NCBI GenBank assembly: GCA_018266795.1
Contig: JAFDZV010000033.1
Coordinates: forward strand, 62,001-126,000
DNA length: 64,000 bases
Direction of reading: 5' to 3'
Origin: Bacteroidota bacterium
GTDB taxonomy: Bacteria > Bacteroidota > Ignavibacteria > OLB7
Positions 51,893 through 62,700 of this stretch are shown one piece after another. The notes below the pieces were generated by a model, which worked only from the letters and a program-made list of their open reading frames with translations, was not told where the DNA came from and did not search any database. A program made the position numbers and the translations under genes. Position 1 is the stretch's first letter; each line of letters opens with the position of its first letter.

Positions 51893-54800
51893 ATGCTACG
51901 CCGCGCGATGCTCTTCATGGCATCGCTGGCGGTGCTCGTGCTGGCAATGGCGATGCCGTGCGCGAAGCTTGCCGCACAGAACGATCCCTGCAACGCGGAC
52001 ACGCTCCGACTGAACAGCGGCCTCAATCAGGTCACCAACGCGTTGGTGCCGATCGGGGCCTACAATCTTTCGTGGACGGTGATCAGCGATCCCGATCCGG
52101 GCACGAGCGAGCCGCGTCCGGCGGTTGCGATCACGAAGCATCCGGCGTGGGGTGGCCCGCTGGTGAACACCCAGTGGCTCAGCTCCTATCCCACCTCCAT
52201 CGCTCCGCTGAACGGTCCGTACGTATTCCAGACATGCTTCTGCATGAGCGAGAAGCATGGGGCGCCGAAGCTGGTGATGGACCTCATGGCCGACGACAGC
52301 GCCGCCGTGTTTCTGAACGGCAACTATGTGGGCTCCACAACCGGTGGCTACACAACGCCCACCCACATCGTGGATGTCAACCCGGCACACTTTCAGCCGG
52401 GGAAGAACTGCCTCCAGGTGAAGGTTGTGAACATCGGAAGCGTGGCGATGGGCTTCGATCTCGCGGGCTACGTCAGCGCCAACGGCGTTGGTCTGATCAA
52501 GCCGAAGTGCTGCGACTCCACCGGCGCTATCTTGGGCATGAAGTTCAACGACCTGAACTGCAACGGCAAGCAGGATCCGGGCGAGCCCGGACTGCCGAAC
52601 TGGGTGATCCATCTCTCCAACGGGATGTACGATACCACCGACGCTCTCGGTAACTACTACTTCTACGGATTGAATCCGGGCACCTATGTGGTGAACGAGG
52701 TGAATCAGAGTGGATGGACGCAGACCTATCCGGCCTCCGGAACATATACGGTGACGGTCGGCGCGGGCCAGGTGGTCTCGGCGATCGACTTCGGCAACTG
52801 CAAGGGACAGCAGAAGGATACATGCTTCCTTGTCGGGGACAGGAAGATCGACTGCATCAAGCTTCCCGGAACCACGCAGACCGCGTACTCGCTGACGGTG
52901 TGGTTGAAGAGCTACTTCGCGAACTGCCCGCAGGCATCGGGCACGGTTGTGGGTGTGCTGCCGAGCGGTGTGACGGTGACGCCTGGAACCTTCAGCGTCA
53001 GCAACGTGATGTCGCCGGTGAACTTCACTATCAGCGGTCCGGGTGCCGTTGCAGGCACCACCGTCTCGTTGATCCTCCGGGTCTGCTGCGTGGATGCGGC
53101 CGGCGCGCAGCGCTGCTGTACGGACACCGTGAAGGTTGTTCTACCAAGCTGCGGCTGCTTCGAGATCCGCGAACAGACGATCAGCTGCCAGTGGACGCCG
53201 AACGGCGTCACCTATCAGTACTGCTTCGACTTCCTGAACATGTCCGGCTTCACGGCCTACTATTTCAACATCGTTCCGCCGGCCGGGGTCTCCGTTGTGC
53301 CGCCAACGATCCTGTATCCCTCCGGTGTTCCGAACGGCACCATCTCGCCGATGCAGTGCGTAACCATCAGCGGTGCGGGTGCGGTTCCGGGATCGGTGAT
53401 CACGCTGCTGGTACGGATGTGCGACAAGGATCGCCAGCATTGCTGCACGGACTCGATTCAGATCAGGCTTCCGGATGACTGCAAGCCGAAGGATTGCTGC
53501 GCCGATTTCATGAAGCGCTTCGCGAAGCTCACCGACGCGGCCTCGAGCAATGGTGCGGCCGGTGTGAAGGGATTGCTCTGGGCACAGGGCCCGGGCGCGG
53601 CTCCAATCGTAGCGGTTTCCGCAACGCTCGTGAGTGTGACGCTGAACGGTGCTCCTGCCTGGGGCTACTTCACTGGTGGCACGATCTCCGGAATGGGCGC
53701 CGGCGCGGTGCCTCCAACGCCTGGCTATCCGTTCCCGCAGGATATCACGTGGGGTCCGATGCCGCCGGTGAACCTGCTCGGTAATCCGTTCAACCTTGCG
53801 ATGCACTTCCCGCCGATGGCCCTGCATGCGTGGAAGGATGTGCTGCACTACTGCATTCGCTTCCGCTTCACCGACAAGAACTGCGTCACGTGCGACACCG
53901 TGATCTGCTTCACGCGGGTTCGCTATCGCTTCATCATCCTGAACGATGTGAGCGTGGTGCGCGGCAGCACGCACAAGGGCGCCGCATCCACTCCGCAGAG
54001 CGGTGGCAGCGGGCTCACGTTCTCCGGATCGATCAACGACAGCAACAGCGCAACGATGCACGTCAACTTCCCGCAGGTGCCGCAGGGCGTCGGCCAGGTG
54101 AAGTACATCGGCATGAGGGTGACCCCGCTCGATTCCGGCGTGTCGATCGACGACGGTGCCACACCGCAGAGCGGTTACGATCTCTTCTTCGTGGACGGTG
54201 CGATGGTGGCGGCGTTCCAGGCCGATCCCGGAGCGAGTGCCGATATCGCGCTTACCTACAGCGGGCTTGCAGGACGTTCGTCCGTGCGCAGCCATGTGGA
54301 GTTGCAGTACACCGTCACCGACTCCGGCACGGGCGAGACCGATACGTTGACGGAGGAGGCGAACTTCACGATGCATCGTGAGGAGGCGAAGGGAGGCGAC
54401 GTGATGGAGCCGGTAGCCGTGGACTTGAAGAACGTTCGCACCTATGCGGTTCATCTGCGCAATCTCAACAAGTCCGGTTCGCCGATCACCGGCATCAGCC
54501 TGAGCGGCCCGGGTGCAGGCAGCGGGATCTCGATCATCGCCGTAGGCCCGACGCTGAATCAGGAACAGGTGCTGCTGGAGCCGGGTATGAACGGCGCGGT
54601 GCACGCCGTGAAGGACTGGGAGGATTCGAATGCGGTTGTGGCCGCAGGCGGAACGCTGGGTCCGATCTATCTCACCGTTGCCGGCACGCAGGCCAATGCA
54701 GTGACGCTCAACTTCTCGACGTACGATGCCGACGGCCAGGAACTGAGCACTGGCGAGATCACTCTCTCATCGCCGCTCTCCTCGGTGCGCGGCGGTGACG

Positions 54801-55090
54801 GCGACAACGGTTCCGCAACCGCAGCCTCCATGCTTGGCCAGAGCTTCCCCAACCCCGCGGCCTACTCGGCCACGATCAACTTCTCGCTGCCCGTCACTTC
54901 GGACGAAGTGAGCCTGGTGGTGAGCGATGCCTCCGGTGCCGTGGTCGATCACCTCATCGATGGCGAGCGCCTTGCCGCCGGTGATCATGCGGTCTTCTTC
55001 GAAACCTCGAAGCTCCCCAGCGGCACCTATTACTACACGCTTCGTGTCGGCACGCATGTGGAAACGCGCAGCATGCAGGTGGTGAAGTAA
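51893..55090 (+). CDS. Large SdrD-like T9SS-secreted protein
   Basis: The protein has 1065 aa. I chose the ATG at 51893 because it gives a signal peptide (LFMASLAVLVLAMAMPCAKLAAQ) after AAGGGGA; the frame is open to 51803. Near residue 220 an SdrD/B-type Ca-binding fold appears (GMKFNDLNCNGKQDPGEPGLP, then TYVVNEVNQSGWTQTYP). Repeated Cys-rich segments follow (RMCDKDRQHCCTDSI, RVCCVDAAGAQRCCTD), each carrying a CC motif that may form disulfides. The C-terminal ~80 residues form a T9SS type-A domain (SFPNPAAYSATINF, LPSGTYYYTLRVG, MQVVK). It should be a surface or extracellular adhesin. Confidence 0.87.
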   Translation: MLRRAMLFMASLAVLVLAMAMPCAKLAAQNDPCNADTLRLNSGLNQVTNALVPIGAYNLSWTVISDPDPGTSEPRPAVAITKHPAWGGPLVNTQWLSSYPTSIAPLNGPYVFQTCFCMSEKHGAPKLVMDLMADDSAAVFLNGNYVGSTTGGYTTPTHIVDVNPAHFQPGKNCLQVKVVNIGSVAMGFDLAGYVSANGVGLIKPKCCDSTGAILGMKFNDLNCNGKQDPGEPGLPNWVIHLSNGMYDTTDALGNYYFYGLNPGTYVVNEVNQSGWTQTYPASGTYTVTVGAGQVVSAIDFGNCKGQQKDTCFLVGDRKIDCIKLPGTTQTAYSLTVWLKSYFANCPQASGTVVGVLPSGVTVTPGTFSVSNVMSPVNFTISGPGAVAGTTVSLILRVCCVDAAGAQRCCTDTVKVVLPSCGCFEIREQTISCQWTPNGVTYQYCFDFLNMSGFTAYYFNIVPPAGVSVVPPTILYPSGVPNGTISPMQCVTISGAGAVPGSVITLLVRMCDKDRQHCCTDSIQIRLPDDCKPKDCCADFMKRFAKLTDAASSNGAAGVKGLLWAQGPGAAPIVAVSATLVSVTLNGAPAWGYFTGGTISGMGAGAVPPTPGYPFPQDITWGPMPPVNLLGNPFNLAMHFPPMALHAWKDVLHYCIRFRFTDKNCVTCDTVICFTRVRYRFIILNDVSVVRGSTHKGAASTPQSGGSGLTFSGSINDSNSATMHVNFPQVPQGVGQVKYIGMRVTPLDSGVSIDDGATPQSGYDLFFVDGAMVAAFQADPGASADIALTYSGLAGRSSVRSHVELQYTVTDSGTGETDTLTEEANFTMHREEAKGGDVMEPVAVDLKNVRTYAVHLRNLNKSGSPITGISLSGPGAGSGISIIAVGPTLNQEQVLLEPGMNGAVHAVKDWEDSNAVVAAGGTLGPIYLTVAGTQANAVTLNFSTYDADGQELSTGEITLSSPLSSVRGGDGDNGSATAASMLGQSFPNPAAYSATINFSLPVTSDEVSLVVSDASGAVVDHLIDGERLAAGDHAVFFETSKLPSGTYYYTLRVGTHVETRSMQVVK

Positions 55091-55479
55091 CCGAACCCTG
55101 CCTGCCGCAATCCGATGCGAACCTCACTGGTCTGGGGGGACACATAACGGATCGCCCGGTTGGCGGCGATGGCAGAAACGGCAAGCCCCTCTTACACATC
55201 GAGTGTGAGAGGGGCTTCTGTCATTTCTTCTTACGGATCATTCAGCAGCGCCCGCTGTTTGTATTGAAACATATCGGGTCCCCGTTCGTGCAACTGGCAC
55301 TTCAAACAATGGACGGCGCCAAAGGCAGGAACCATGGGCCTTGCAGCCTGATGGGACGTGCAGGTGAAATCTGCGGGGACTGCGCCGCCCGAACGGCATG
55401 CCAGGATGCGCAACATGATGAAGGCCGGCTGCGATTGCGGTGCGGAGCCTTCGGTGAATACATCGAGTAAGGAGAATGT
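55091..55479. other. Gene-free stretch between the SdrD-like gene and the lipoprotein gene
   Basis: This 389-base stretch contains the terminator at 55183-55217. A frame at 55309-55470 with six Cys is open (GPCSLMGRAGEICGDCAART), but it has no ribosome binding site and I cannot support it as a gene. Confidence 0.5.
55183..55217 (+). terminator. Rho-independent terminator after the SdrD-like gene
   Basis: A 15-bp stem with one G-T pair (AAGCCCCTCTTACAC / GTGTGAGAGGGGCTT) and a five-base loop is followed by CTGTCATTTCTTCTT. It lies 93 bases after the stop. Confidence 0.9.
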
Positions 55480-55950
55480 ATGCGACGTGGGATTATGACA
55501 CTTGTGAGCGGTGCGGCGCTGATGGCCGCACTGTTCGTGACTTCATGCACCGAAACCGTGACGGCACCGAGAACGGTTGTCGGTTCGGGAAACGGCACCA
55601 TGGTGAAGCTGAGCGTAAAGGATGTCACACTGACCACCGGTGCGCCGCAGCAGATCATCACGATCGAGCCGCAGGTTGATCAGAATGTGGCCTGGCGCGT
55701 GCGCGCTGTGGGCTCCAATATCATGGTGGCACCGAGCACCGGCGTCGGCAAGGGAACATTCGTTGTCCGTGTCGACAATCCCGATCTGCGCGAAGGACGG
55801 GTGCAGCTTGGCGAGCTGCAGTTCGATCTGGATGCGGCAAGTCTGGGGCATGGATCGATGGCGAAGACGAAGCCGGGAAGCGGCACGGGCGCCGTTCAGT
55901 GGGAGCTTGTGCAGGGACTGACGCTTCCGGTATGGTTCATCGGAAGCTGA
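55480..55950 (+). CDS. Putative lipoprotein, 156 aa
   Basis: A good ribosome binding site (AAGGAG) precedes the ATG at 55480. The signal reads LVSGAALMAALFVTSC, with the lipobox Cys near residue 23. The mature part is beta-rich (TMVKLSVKDVTLTTG, GKGTFVVRVDNPDLREGRVQLGELQFDLD) without a recognised domain. It should be anchored in the envelope. The function is unknown. It stands between two terminators and so is monocistronic. Confidence 0.75.
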   Translation: MRRGIMTLVSGAALMAALFVTSCTETVTAPRTVVGSGNGTMVKLSVKDVTLTTGAPQQIITIEPQVDQNVAWRVRAVGSNIMVAPSTGVGKGTFVVRVDNPDLREGRVQLGELQFDLDAASLGHGSMAKTKPGSGTGAVQWELVQGLTLPVWFIGS

Positions 55951-56060
55951 TCGGACCGCAGCCGGCGGCGGATCTTCGATGCACGCGTCGCGGCCGAAGG
56001 CCGCGCTCCTGAAACCCGCCGGATAGGCAGCCATGAAATGGTCCGGCTATCAGAATGGCG

Positions 56061-56093
56061 AAGGCCTCGTGCACTCGATGCGCACGGGGCCTT
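56061..56093. terminator. Bidirectional hairpin between the lipoprotein and the converging MBL hydrolase gene
   Basis: A 12-bp stem with one G-T pair (AAGGCCTCGTGC / GCACGGGGCCTT) and a nine-base loop lies between converging genes. Confidence 0.7.
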
Positions 56094-56108
56094 CCTGTGC
56101 GTACCGGT

Positions 56109-56747
56109 CTACTCGCCGACGAACGGATTCGAGGCACGCTCCTCACCGATCGTTGTGGCCGGCCCATGCCCGGGATAGACGCGGACGTCGTCCGGGAGAT
56201 CGAGAAGGCGTTCGCGAATCGACCGTGCCAGCGTGTTCCAATCGCCGCCCGGCAGATCGGTGCGCCCGACGGAGCCGGCGAAGAGTGTGTCGCCGGCGAA
56301 CAGCACGCCGTTCCCGCGATCGTACAGGCAGATCCCCCCCTCGGTGTGGCCCGGCGTATGAATCACGTTGAATACAATGGAGCCAAGCCTGAATGTTTCC
56401 CCGTGCGCGAGATGGCGATCGGCCTCGACCGGTTCGATGGTAAAGGGGAGCTTCCAGACCGAATGCTTCATCGGGTCCGCAAGGCGGTATTGATCGTCGT
56501 GATGAACGTAGATCAACATCTCCGGATATCGCCGCTTCAGAATGGCGGCATCGCCGGTGTGGTCCCAATGTGTATGCGTAAGGATCAGTGCGCCCGGAAC
56601 AACGCCGGCCGCATCGGCTGCCTCGATGATGCGTGCCGCTGAATCCAGCGGGGCGTCGATGATCACGGCATCGCCGGCTTCCCTGTCCATCACGAGATAG
56701 GCGAAGGTTGCTACCGGTCCCGATTCGAATGCAAGTATCTCGAGCAT
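56109..56747 (-). CDS. MBL-fold metallo-hydrolase (glyoxalase II-like)
   Basis: The protein has 212 aa. The metal-binding signature is THTHWDHTGD (~57-66), with HTPGHTEGG (~131-139), FAGDTLFAGSVGRTDL (~149-164) and YPGHGP (~196-201). These are typical of the YcbL/glyoxalase-II-like group, which hydrolyses thioesters such as S-lactoylglutathione; other MBL hydrolases cannot be excluded. The cytoplasmic protein is encoded 63 bases after the cysteine desulfurase gene on the same strand, so the two could be one operon. Confidence 0.9.
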   Translation of the reverse strand: MLEILAFESGPVATFAYLVMDREAGDAVIIDAPLDSAARIIEAADAAGVVPGALILTHTHWDHTGDAAILKRRYPEMLIYVHHDDQYRLADPMKHSVWKLPFTIEPVEADRHLAHGETFRLGSIVFNVIHTPGHTEGGICLYDRGNGVLFAGDTLFAGSVGRTDLPGGDWNTLARSIRERLLDLPDDVRVYPGHGPATTIGEERASNPFVGE

Positions 56748-56809
56748 GAAGTGAATGCCGGGTTTGGGTCTCGATGTGAGGGAGAGTTGAACAACGGAAC
56801 GGGTATGCT

Positions 56810-57985
56810 TCAGCGGCGCATGCGCCCGACTACCCGCCGCAGTGCCTCCGCACCGTTGCGTATCTCCTGCTCGGTTGTATAGCGGCTCAACGAGAATCGC
56901 ACGGCGGCCTTTGCCTGTGCCGGTGGCAGACCCATGGCGGAAAGGACATGACTGGGTTGGATGCTTCCGGACGTACAGGCCGAGCCGTTCGATACGGCAA
57001 CGCCTTCCAGATCCATCCCGACAATCAATGCCTCGCCATCCAGCGTCGCGGCATCGTTGAACGTTACGTTGAGAATGTGCGGAAGCGCTGCCTCATGCGG
57101 TGTGACGAACCGCACTCCCTCGATCTCCGCAAGCAATGTTCGCAGCAGCGCGACCAGCGATCGAACGCGTTCGGTTGTCTCCGCCTGCGTGGATGCAGCA
57201 AGCGCTGCTGCCTCGTCGAATCCCGCGATCAACTCCACCGGTTCCGTTCCGCCTCGTCTGTTCCGCTCCTGCGCGCCGCCATGCAGCAATGCCTCAAGCT
57301 CGATCTCCTTGTTCACGTAGAGTGCGCCGATTCCCTTGGGGCCATGAATCTTGTGCGCGGAGATCGTGATCATGTCGGCGCCCAGCGCATCGTGCCGAAC
57401 GTTCGTCTTGCCGAATGTCTGCACGGCGTCGGTATGGAATACCGCACCGAATTCGTGGGCTGTCTGCGCCAGTTGTGCGATCGGATTGATGGTGCCGGTC
57501 TCGTTGTTGGCATGCATCACCGAAACGATCGGATGCGGCATGCTCCCCAGTCTCCCCAGAGCGGCGCGCAGCAGGTCCGGATGCAGGCGCCCGTCGGCAT
57601 CGACGTCCAGATAAACTACCTGCACACCCAGACGTGCCAGAAACTCCGCGGGATGCAGAACGGCATGATGCTCTGCGCGAGTGGTGAGCAGTACGGGCCA
57701 GATTCCGCGCTCGGAGTATTCCTTCAACGCATATCCCTTCAGCGCATAGTTGTCTGCTTCCGTGCCGCCGCTGGTGAAGATGATCTCCTTCGGCTCGGCG
57801 CCCAGAAGCATGGCGATGCGCTCGCGCGATTCCTCGACTTCAACGCGGGCACGCTGCCCGCCGCGATGCGCGGAGCTTGCGTTTGCGAATCCTGCACCCA
57901 TGGAGGCCTCGTCGCGCCAGCGATTCATGCGCCGGGCAACCTCCGGTGCAAGCGGCGTGGTTGCGCTGTTGTCGAGATAGATCAT
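56810..57985 (-). CDS. Cysteine desulfurase (NifS/IscS family)
   Basis: The protein has 391 aa. The start IYLDNSATTPLAPEV is typical of the family. SGGTEADNYALKGY binds PLP phosphate, His107 (TRAEHHAVL) stacks on PLP, and Lys212 in SAHKIHGPKG forms the Schiff base. The sulfur-accepting Cys338 lies in SNGSACTSG. It supplies persulfide sulfur for Fe-S clusters or thiolated tRNA. No IscU or MnmA gene is seen nearby. The gene lies upstream of the MBL hydrolase on the same strand. Confidence 0.95.
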   Translation of the reverse strand: MIYLDNSATTPLAPEVARRMNRWRDEASMGAGFANASSAHRGGQRARVEVEESRERIAMLLGAEPKEIIFTSGGTEADNYALKGYALKEYSERGIWPVLLTTRAEHHAVLHPAEFLARLGVQVVYLDVDADGRLHPDLLRAALGRLGSMPHPIVSVMHANNETGTINPIAQLAQTAHEFGAVFHTDAVQTFGKTNVRHDALGADMITISAHKIHGPKGIGALYVNKEIELEALLHGGAQERNRRGGTEPVELIAGFDEAAALAASTQAETTERVRSLVALLRTLLAEIEGVRFVTPHEAALPHILNVTFNDAATLDGEALIVGMDLEGVAVSNGSACTSGSIQPSHVLSAMGLPPAQAKAAVRFSLSRYTTEQEIRNGAEALRRVVGRMRR

Positions 57986-58325
57986 GGAGTGAGGTGCAGG
58001 TTCCGATGTCTGGTATTCCGGAGGCCGGCATTCATCGCCGGCCTGCCTTGGCTAATGGGCAATTGTCAGTCATGAGAAGCCATCTCATACATGCGTGATC
58101 TTCACGCTGATGCTGATACCGAGGCTGAGCGCAGCGGAGGCGGAGGACCGCCGAAGGCAGCCGCGAAGCGTATCCTGCACCCTCGGTTCCCAGTACCAGG
58201 CTCCTTCGCCTGCGGTTCAGGATGACAGGCCGGGCGTTCACGAGACAACTTCCAGTCAGCTGATTTGCCATGCAGTTCATGGCAATTGGGATGGCGCCGG
58301 CTGACTGACAACAGGCCACCAGCTC
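57986..58325. other. Gene-free stretch before the cysteine desulfurase gene
   Basis: This 340-base interval lies between the DUF2203 gene and the desulfurase gene (both minus). It holds a hairpin at 58265-58285 (TTGCCATG / CATGGCAA, five-base loop) and nothing else I can assign. It must hold the desulfurase promoter. No open frame looks like a gene. Confidence 0.5.
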
Positions 58326-58718
58326 TTACAGCGTGCTGATATCCTTGCGGCCCGGGTACCCATCGGCGAGTGTGTGCCAGTAGCCGATGCGCTCCTCACC
58401 CAGCATGAAGCAGAGCAGCACCTCCTCGCCGTTGCTCCGGATGCAGGGGAAGTCGATCAACCCTCGGTCGATGTCCTTCAGAAGTACGCCGCTGTTGTTC
58501 AGATTCTGGTATGCCTGTATCAGTTCCTCCATCTGATCAGGAAAGGCTTTCAGCCCATTGGCTCCCACGCCGTTGAAGTGCCGGTGCATGCGGATGTCGT
58601 AGCCCTTTGCATCCAGTTGTCGCTTCAGGTCGCGAATGCGCTCGATGCGCTTCACAACGCCGGGAAGCATCGTCTGCGCCTCCTCGAGCGTGAAATGAAT
58701 CGGATAGACGTATGGCAT
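58326..58718 (-). CDS. DUF2203 family protein
   Basis: The protein has 130 aa and matches DUF2203, whose function is unknown. It starts with YPIHFTLEEAQTMLPGVVKRI, and the C-terminal half carries the family blocks VLLKDIDRGLIDFP, VLLCFMLGEERIGYWHTLADGYPGR. It should be cytoplasmic. It lies between the pdxJ and desulfurase genes on the same strand, 67 bases after pdxJ. Confidence 0.9.
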   Translation of the reverse strand: MPYVYPIHFTLEEAQTMLPGVVKRIERIRDLKRQLDAKGYDIRMHRHFNGVGANGLKAFPDQMEELIQAYQNLNNSGVLLKDIDRGLIDFPCIRSNGEEVLLCFMLGEERIGYWHTLADGYPGRKDISTL

Positions 58719-58785
58719 CGGTTCAATAGTCCTGGCAATCGTGTCGGGTTCGTTTCCTCCAACTTACGCCGGTTGGCTCCGTGGT

Positions 58786-59541
58786 TCAAAGTGCGGAGGA
58801 GCCCGGAGCCGTGCCCAATGCGATCGCGGCGAGATAGCGTTCAACGGTGCCGGCGACTCCGAACTCCAGCGCGTCGGCAATCAGTGCGTGGCCGATCGAG
58901 ACCTCCAGGACGTTCGGTACCGTTGCAAGAAAGCTGGGAAGGTTCTCGCGATTGAGATCGTGTCCCGCATTTACACCGAGGCCCAGTCTGCCGGCTGCGG
59001 CAGCCGTTGCAGCAAATGCTGCGGCAGCATCCGGATCGCTGCGCGCAAACCGGGCGGCATAGGGCTCGGTGTAGAGCTCGATCCGGTCCGCTCCGATCGT
59101 GCGGGCAAGTTCCAGATGGGGTGTGTCTGCGTCCATGAAGAGGCTGACGCGGCAGCCGAGATCCTTCAGTTCCGTGACGATGGGACGAAGCCGTTCCCCG
59201 TCCCGGACCAGGTTCCATCCCTGATTGCTCGTGGCCGCATCCGGCTCATCCGGCACCAGCGTGCATTGTGCCGGCCGGAGTTCGCGCGCGTAGCCCAGGT
59301 AAACGTGAAACGGATTCCCTTCGATGTTGAACTCCGCGTCGGGGAACGAGCCCAGCAATTCGGCGATCTGGTAGACATCGTGCGGCCTGATGTGCCGCCC
59401 GTCCGGGCGCGGATGTATCGTGATGCCGTGTGCACCGGCTTCGAGGCTCAACCGGGCGATGTGCGTAACGCTCGGGATCTCGAGATGACGCGTGTTCCGC
59501 AGAGTTGCGACCTTGTTGACGTTGACGCTCAGATTTGTCAT
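58786..59541 (-). CDS. pdxJ: Pyridoxine 5'-phosphate synthase (PdxJ)
   Basis: The protein has 251 aa from the ATG at 59541, which gives the family start LSVNVNKVATLRNTR. TIHPRPDGRHI, FNIEGNP, TLVPDEPDAATSNQGWN and GADRIELYTEPYA are typical PdxJ blocks, followed by LGVNAGHDLNRENL and VSIGHALIADAL. It condenses 1-deoxy-D-xylulose 5-phosphate and 3-amino-2-oxopropyl phosphate to pyridoxine phosphate. It precedes DUF2203 on the same strand. Cysteine desulfurase, two genes on, uses the PLP cofactor made from its product. Confidence 0.95.
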   Translation of the reverse strand: MTNLSVNVNKVATLRNTRHLEIPSVTHIARLSLEAGAHGITIHPRPDGRHIRPHDVYQIAELLGSFPDAEFNIEGNPFHVYLGYARELRPAQCTLVPDEPDAATSNQGWNLVRDGERLRPIVTELKDLGCRVSLFMDADTPHLELARTIGADRIELYTEPYAARFARSDPDAAAAFAATAAAAGRLGLGVNAGHDLNRENLPSFLATVPNVLEVSIGHALIADALEFGVAGTVERYLAAIALGTAPGSSAL

Positions 59542-59715
59542 CGGGGAGTCTCGATGGAAATGATTGCGGAGGAGGAATGCCGTGGAGGCCACAAGCACTT
59601 TCGGAGAATGACAATATAAAGGCTCGCGGGGTCAGTAGAGCGTACAGGTTGGAAGCGGGTTGGGGGAGAGGTACATGCTGGCCCCTGCGGACAGGCAGCG
59701 GCCGGTAAACAACGA

Positions 59716-59743
59716 GGGGGCGGTCCGGCAACGGATCGCCCCC
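59716..59743 (-). terminator. Terminator after the choice-of-anchor-D protein gene
   Basis: A 12-bp stem with one G-T pair (GGGGGCGGTCCG / CGGATCGCCCCC) closes a GCAA tetraloop. On the minus strand TCGTTGTTTACC follows. It lies 35 bases after the stop. Confidence 0.8.
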
Positions 59744-59778
59744 TTCGAGTTTGAATGCTCCGATCGGAGTTGCGCGGA

Positions 59779-62700
59779 CTACCGCACCACAACCATGGAG
59801 CGCGTCAGCATCACGCCGTTGGCGTTGAGACGATAGTGGTACTGGCCGCTCGGAAGAGCGCTCACGTCCACCGTCACCGTCCGCTCGCCTGCCTCACGAT
59901 GGCCCTGATCCACAATGCGGACCAGCGCACCGTTGGCATCGTACAGCTCGAGCGTTGCGTCGCCGCGCTGCGGCAGCACATAGCTGATCTGTACCTGATC
60001 GCGTCCCGGGTTCGGGATGCTCTGGCGAAGCGTGATGCCGTTCACCGTGCTCTCGCCGGCAACGTCGGCCACCAGGAGTTCCGCCTGGCTGGCGATATCG
60101 GCATCGTGCAAGCCGCCGCCGGTGATCGCCTGCGACGGGTCACCACCGCCCGCAAGCGATGTGCGTGCCGAGCCGTTCAGCGTGATGATAACCGGACCGG
60201 TGCTGGCATCGCTCGGGATCGTGATCGAGGCCGAGGATGTGGAGCCGGAGGTGGTCGGCTGGAACGTCACCTCCAGATACTCCGTCTGTCCCGGTGCAAG
60301 CACCAGGCGCGGGAGCGATCCGAGCGTGAAGTCCGCTGCGTTTGCACCGCTCAGTGCAGGTGTGCCGAGCGTCAGCGGCAGGGTGCCGATGTTGACGATC
60401 TTCACGTTCTTGCGCTGAAGCTTGCCGGCGCTCACCGCGAACGCAAGCGTTCCCGGGTTGGCCGATACGTCACGCGTTCCGGCAACGCCGTGCAGCGTGG
60501 CATTGATCGTGATACCGTCCGTTGTCGTGAACGTGGCAACGGCATTGCGATCGCCCGGCGTGCTGCCGGCGGTCGGTGCAAAGCGTACCGCGATGTCCGT
60601 GGAGTTGGTCGGCATCAGCGTGAACGACGTCGGGAACGAGCCGCTCACCGGCCCGAAGTCCGCAGCATCCGGACCGCTGAGCGCCACAGAGGCGATCGTG
60701 ACCGGAGCCGATGTGAGATTCACCAGGTGAATCGATGCGTCGGCATGATCGGCAGTCGTGGCGCTGATCACCACGTTGCCGAAGTCCAGCGAGTTGGCGT
60801 AGACGCCGTTCGAACCGTTTCCGTAGAAGTCCAGATAGTACGAGCCACGCTCTGTGATGCCGGGCACCACGATGGAGGAGTCGCTTGTCTGGAGACGCAT
60901 CGTGGCACGGCGCGATCCGATCTGCGAAGGATGGAAGCGTGCGGTCACGCTGGCGAACTGTCCCGGCGCAAGTACCAGGTCGTTCGTGGTCGGGTCGATC
61001 ACGTTCGCCGGTGCGCTCGGCATGGAGATCACCTTGAACTCGTCGGCGTCGTCACCGGTGAAGGTGAAGGAGTTCATGCCGATACGCAGGTCGCACGTTC
61101 CGGTATTGAAGAGTGTGACCGTTGCATCAGAGCTGTCGCCAACGCCGGTTGCCGGCAGCAGCACGCTCTTCGGCAGACCGCCGTTCGGGTTGTCCGAAAG
61201 CTGCCCGCCGGTACCGCGACCGTAGAGAGCAAAGCTCAACAGGCCCTGCGTCGGCTCGCCGTTCGGATCGTTGTCCATCAACACTTCGCTGTTGGTATGG
61301 ATGAACGCGCGTGCGAAGCGCTTGCCCGGCTCCTGGCTGATGAACGTGAGATAGAAGGTCTTCGTCGTGCCAACGTCAACCGTCAGCGGCAGATGCGTCT
61401 GCGCGGAGGTGATCGGGATTACCGGCGGCTGCTCGGTGATCACGTAGTCGTTGGAGCGAACCGGGTTCTCCTGCGAATCCCAGCGCAGCGGATACGACGG
61501 CTGGCCCTGGGTATACGTGGTGTCGGTCAGGAAGAAGTCCACACCCGTGATGTCGAACGGGAAGGTGCCGATGTTCTTCACATCGAGACGCAGCGTTATC
61601 GGACCGACGCCCGAGCAGCTGTACTGGTTCACGAAGAGCTGCGACTGATTGGTCACAACCTCGTTGTTGATCGAGAGCGTTGCGTCCGTGCCGTCGCTGA
61701 CGGCGGTGAGTGCGAAGACGCGGGTCTCACCATCTGCCGTGACAACCAGCGAGTCCAGAATCGTGCCGATGTAACGCGGCGAGAACGTGATCGTCGGCGT
61801 TATGGTACCACCCGCACTAACGGCGTCGTTGCTGGGGTTGATCGTGTACTGGCCGCCGCTGATGCCCCTGATCGAGTAGGTGACCTGGGCCGGAGGAGCT
61901 TCCTCCTGGTTCTCGGAGATGTTCATCAGCGAAAGCGGGGTGAAGTCTCCCGACTCGCCGTGACGAACGTGAATGTTTCCCATCAGCGCATCGCGATTCG
62001 CCATCGTGGGCGTGCCGCCCTGATCGATGTTTCCAATCCATTCGATACGCGGTATGCTGGTGGCCGCGAGGTTGAACGTACGCGAGTTGCCGCGATCATC
62101 GGCGATTGTCAACTGCGCCCGGCGAACGCCGATTCCGGTTGGATGGAAGATGATCGACGGAGTTGTCGGGAATTCGCTCGAGACCGTGCCGTTATCCGGA
62201 TCGATGGAGTAGTCGTTCGCATTCAGTCCGGTGATCGTGGCAGTGTAGTTACGGTCGGAGCAGACCGACTCCAGGCCCATGCTGAACGGCAGCCACGTCG
62301 TGGTGGAGAAGTTCTCCGCCTGCTTGTCCGAGAGAAGCACATCGCCATCCAGCATGCCGACGGTTCCACCCTGGCTGAGGTCGCCGGTGAACTCGATCTG
62401 GCACGGAACGAACTCGTATACCGTGCCGCCCGGGATCTGCGGGCCGCTCGGGTAGAAGTAATCGTTGACTTCGGTGGTGCTCGTGGAGGCTCCCTCCCAG
62501 TCCGGCGACACGCTCAGGAAGTTCGTAGAGCTTGTAGCCATCCCGATCGATGCACCGTTGTTGTTGTAGTTCGGGTTGAGGTAATCGTAGTAGAACTCGA
62601 TTCGGTTCGTCCCTTCATACAGGCGCACCTGGAAGCTGCTGTAGTTGAAATCGAAGTAGTCCGTCTCGATGTTCCGATAGCTGATCACCAGGATGCGGTT

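Noticed and set aside
55309-55470. Cys-containing 53-aa frame before the lipoprotein gene
   Set aside because: It has six Cys but no ribosome binding site, and only the usual random open-frame character of this GC-rich DNA.
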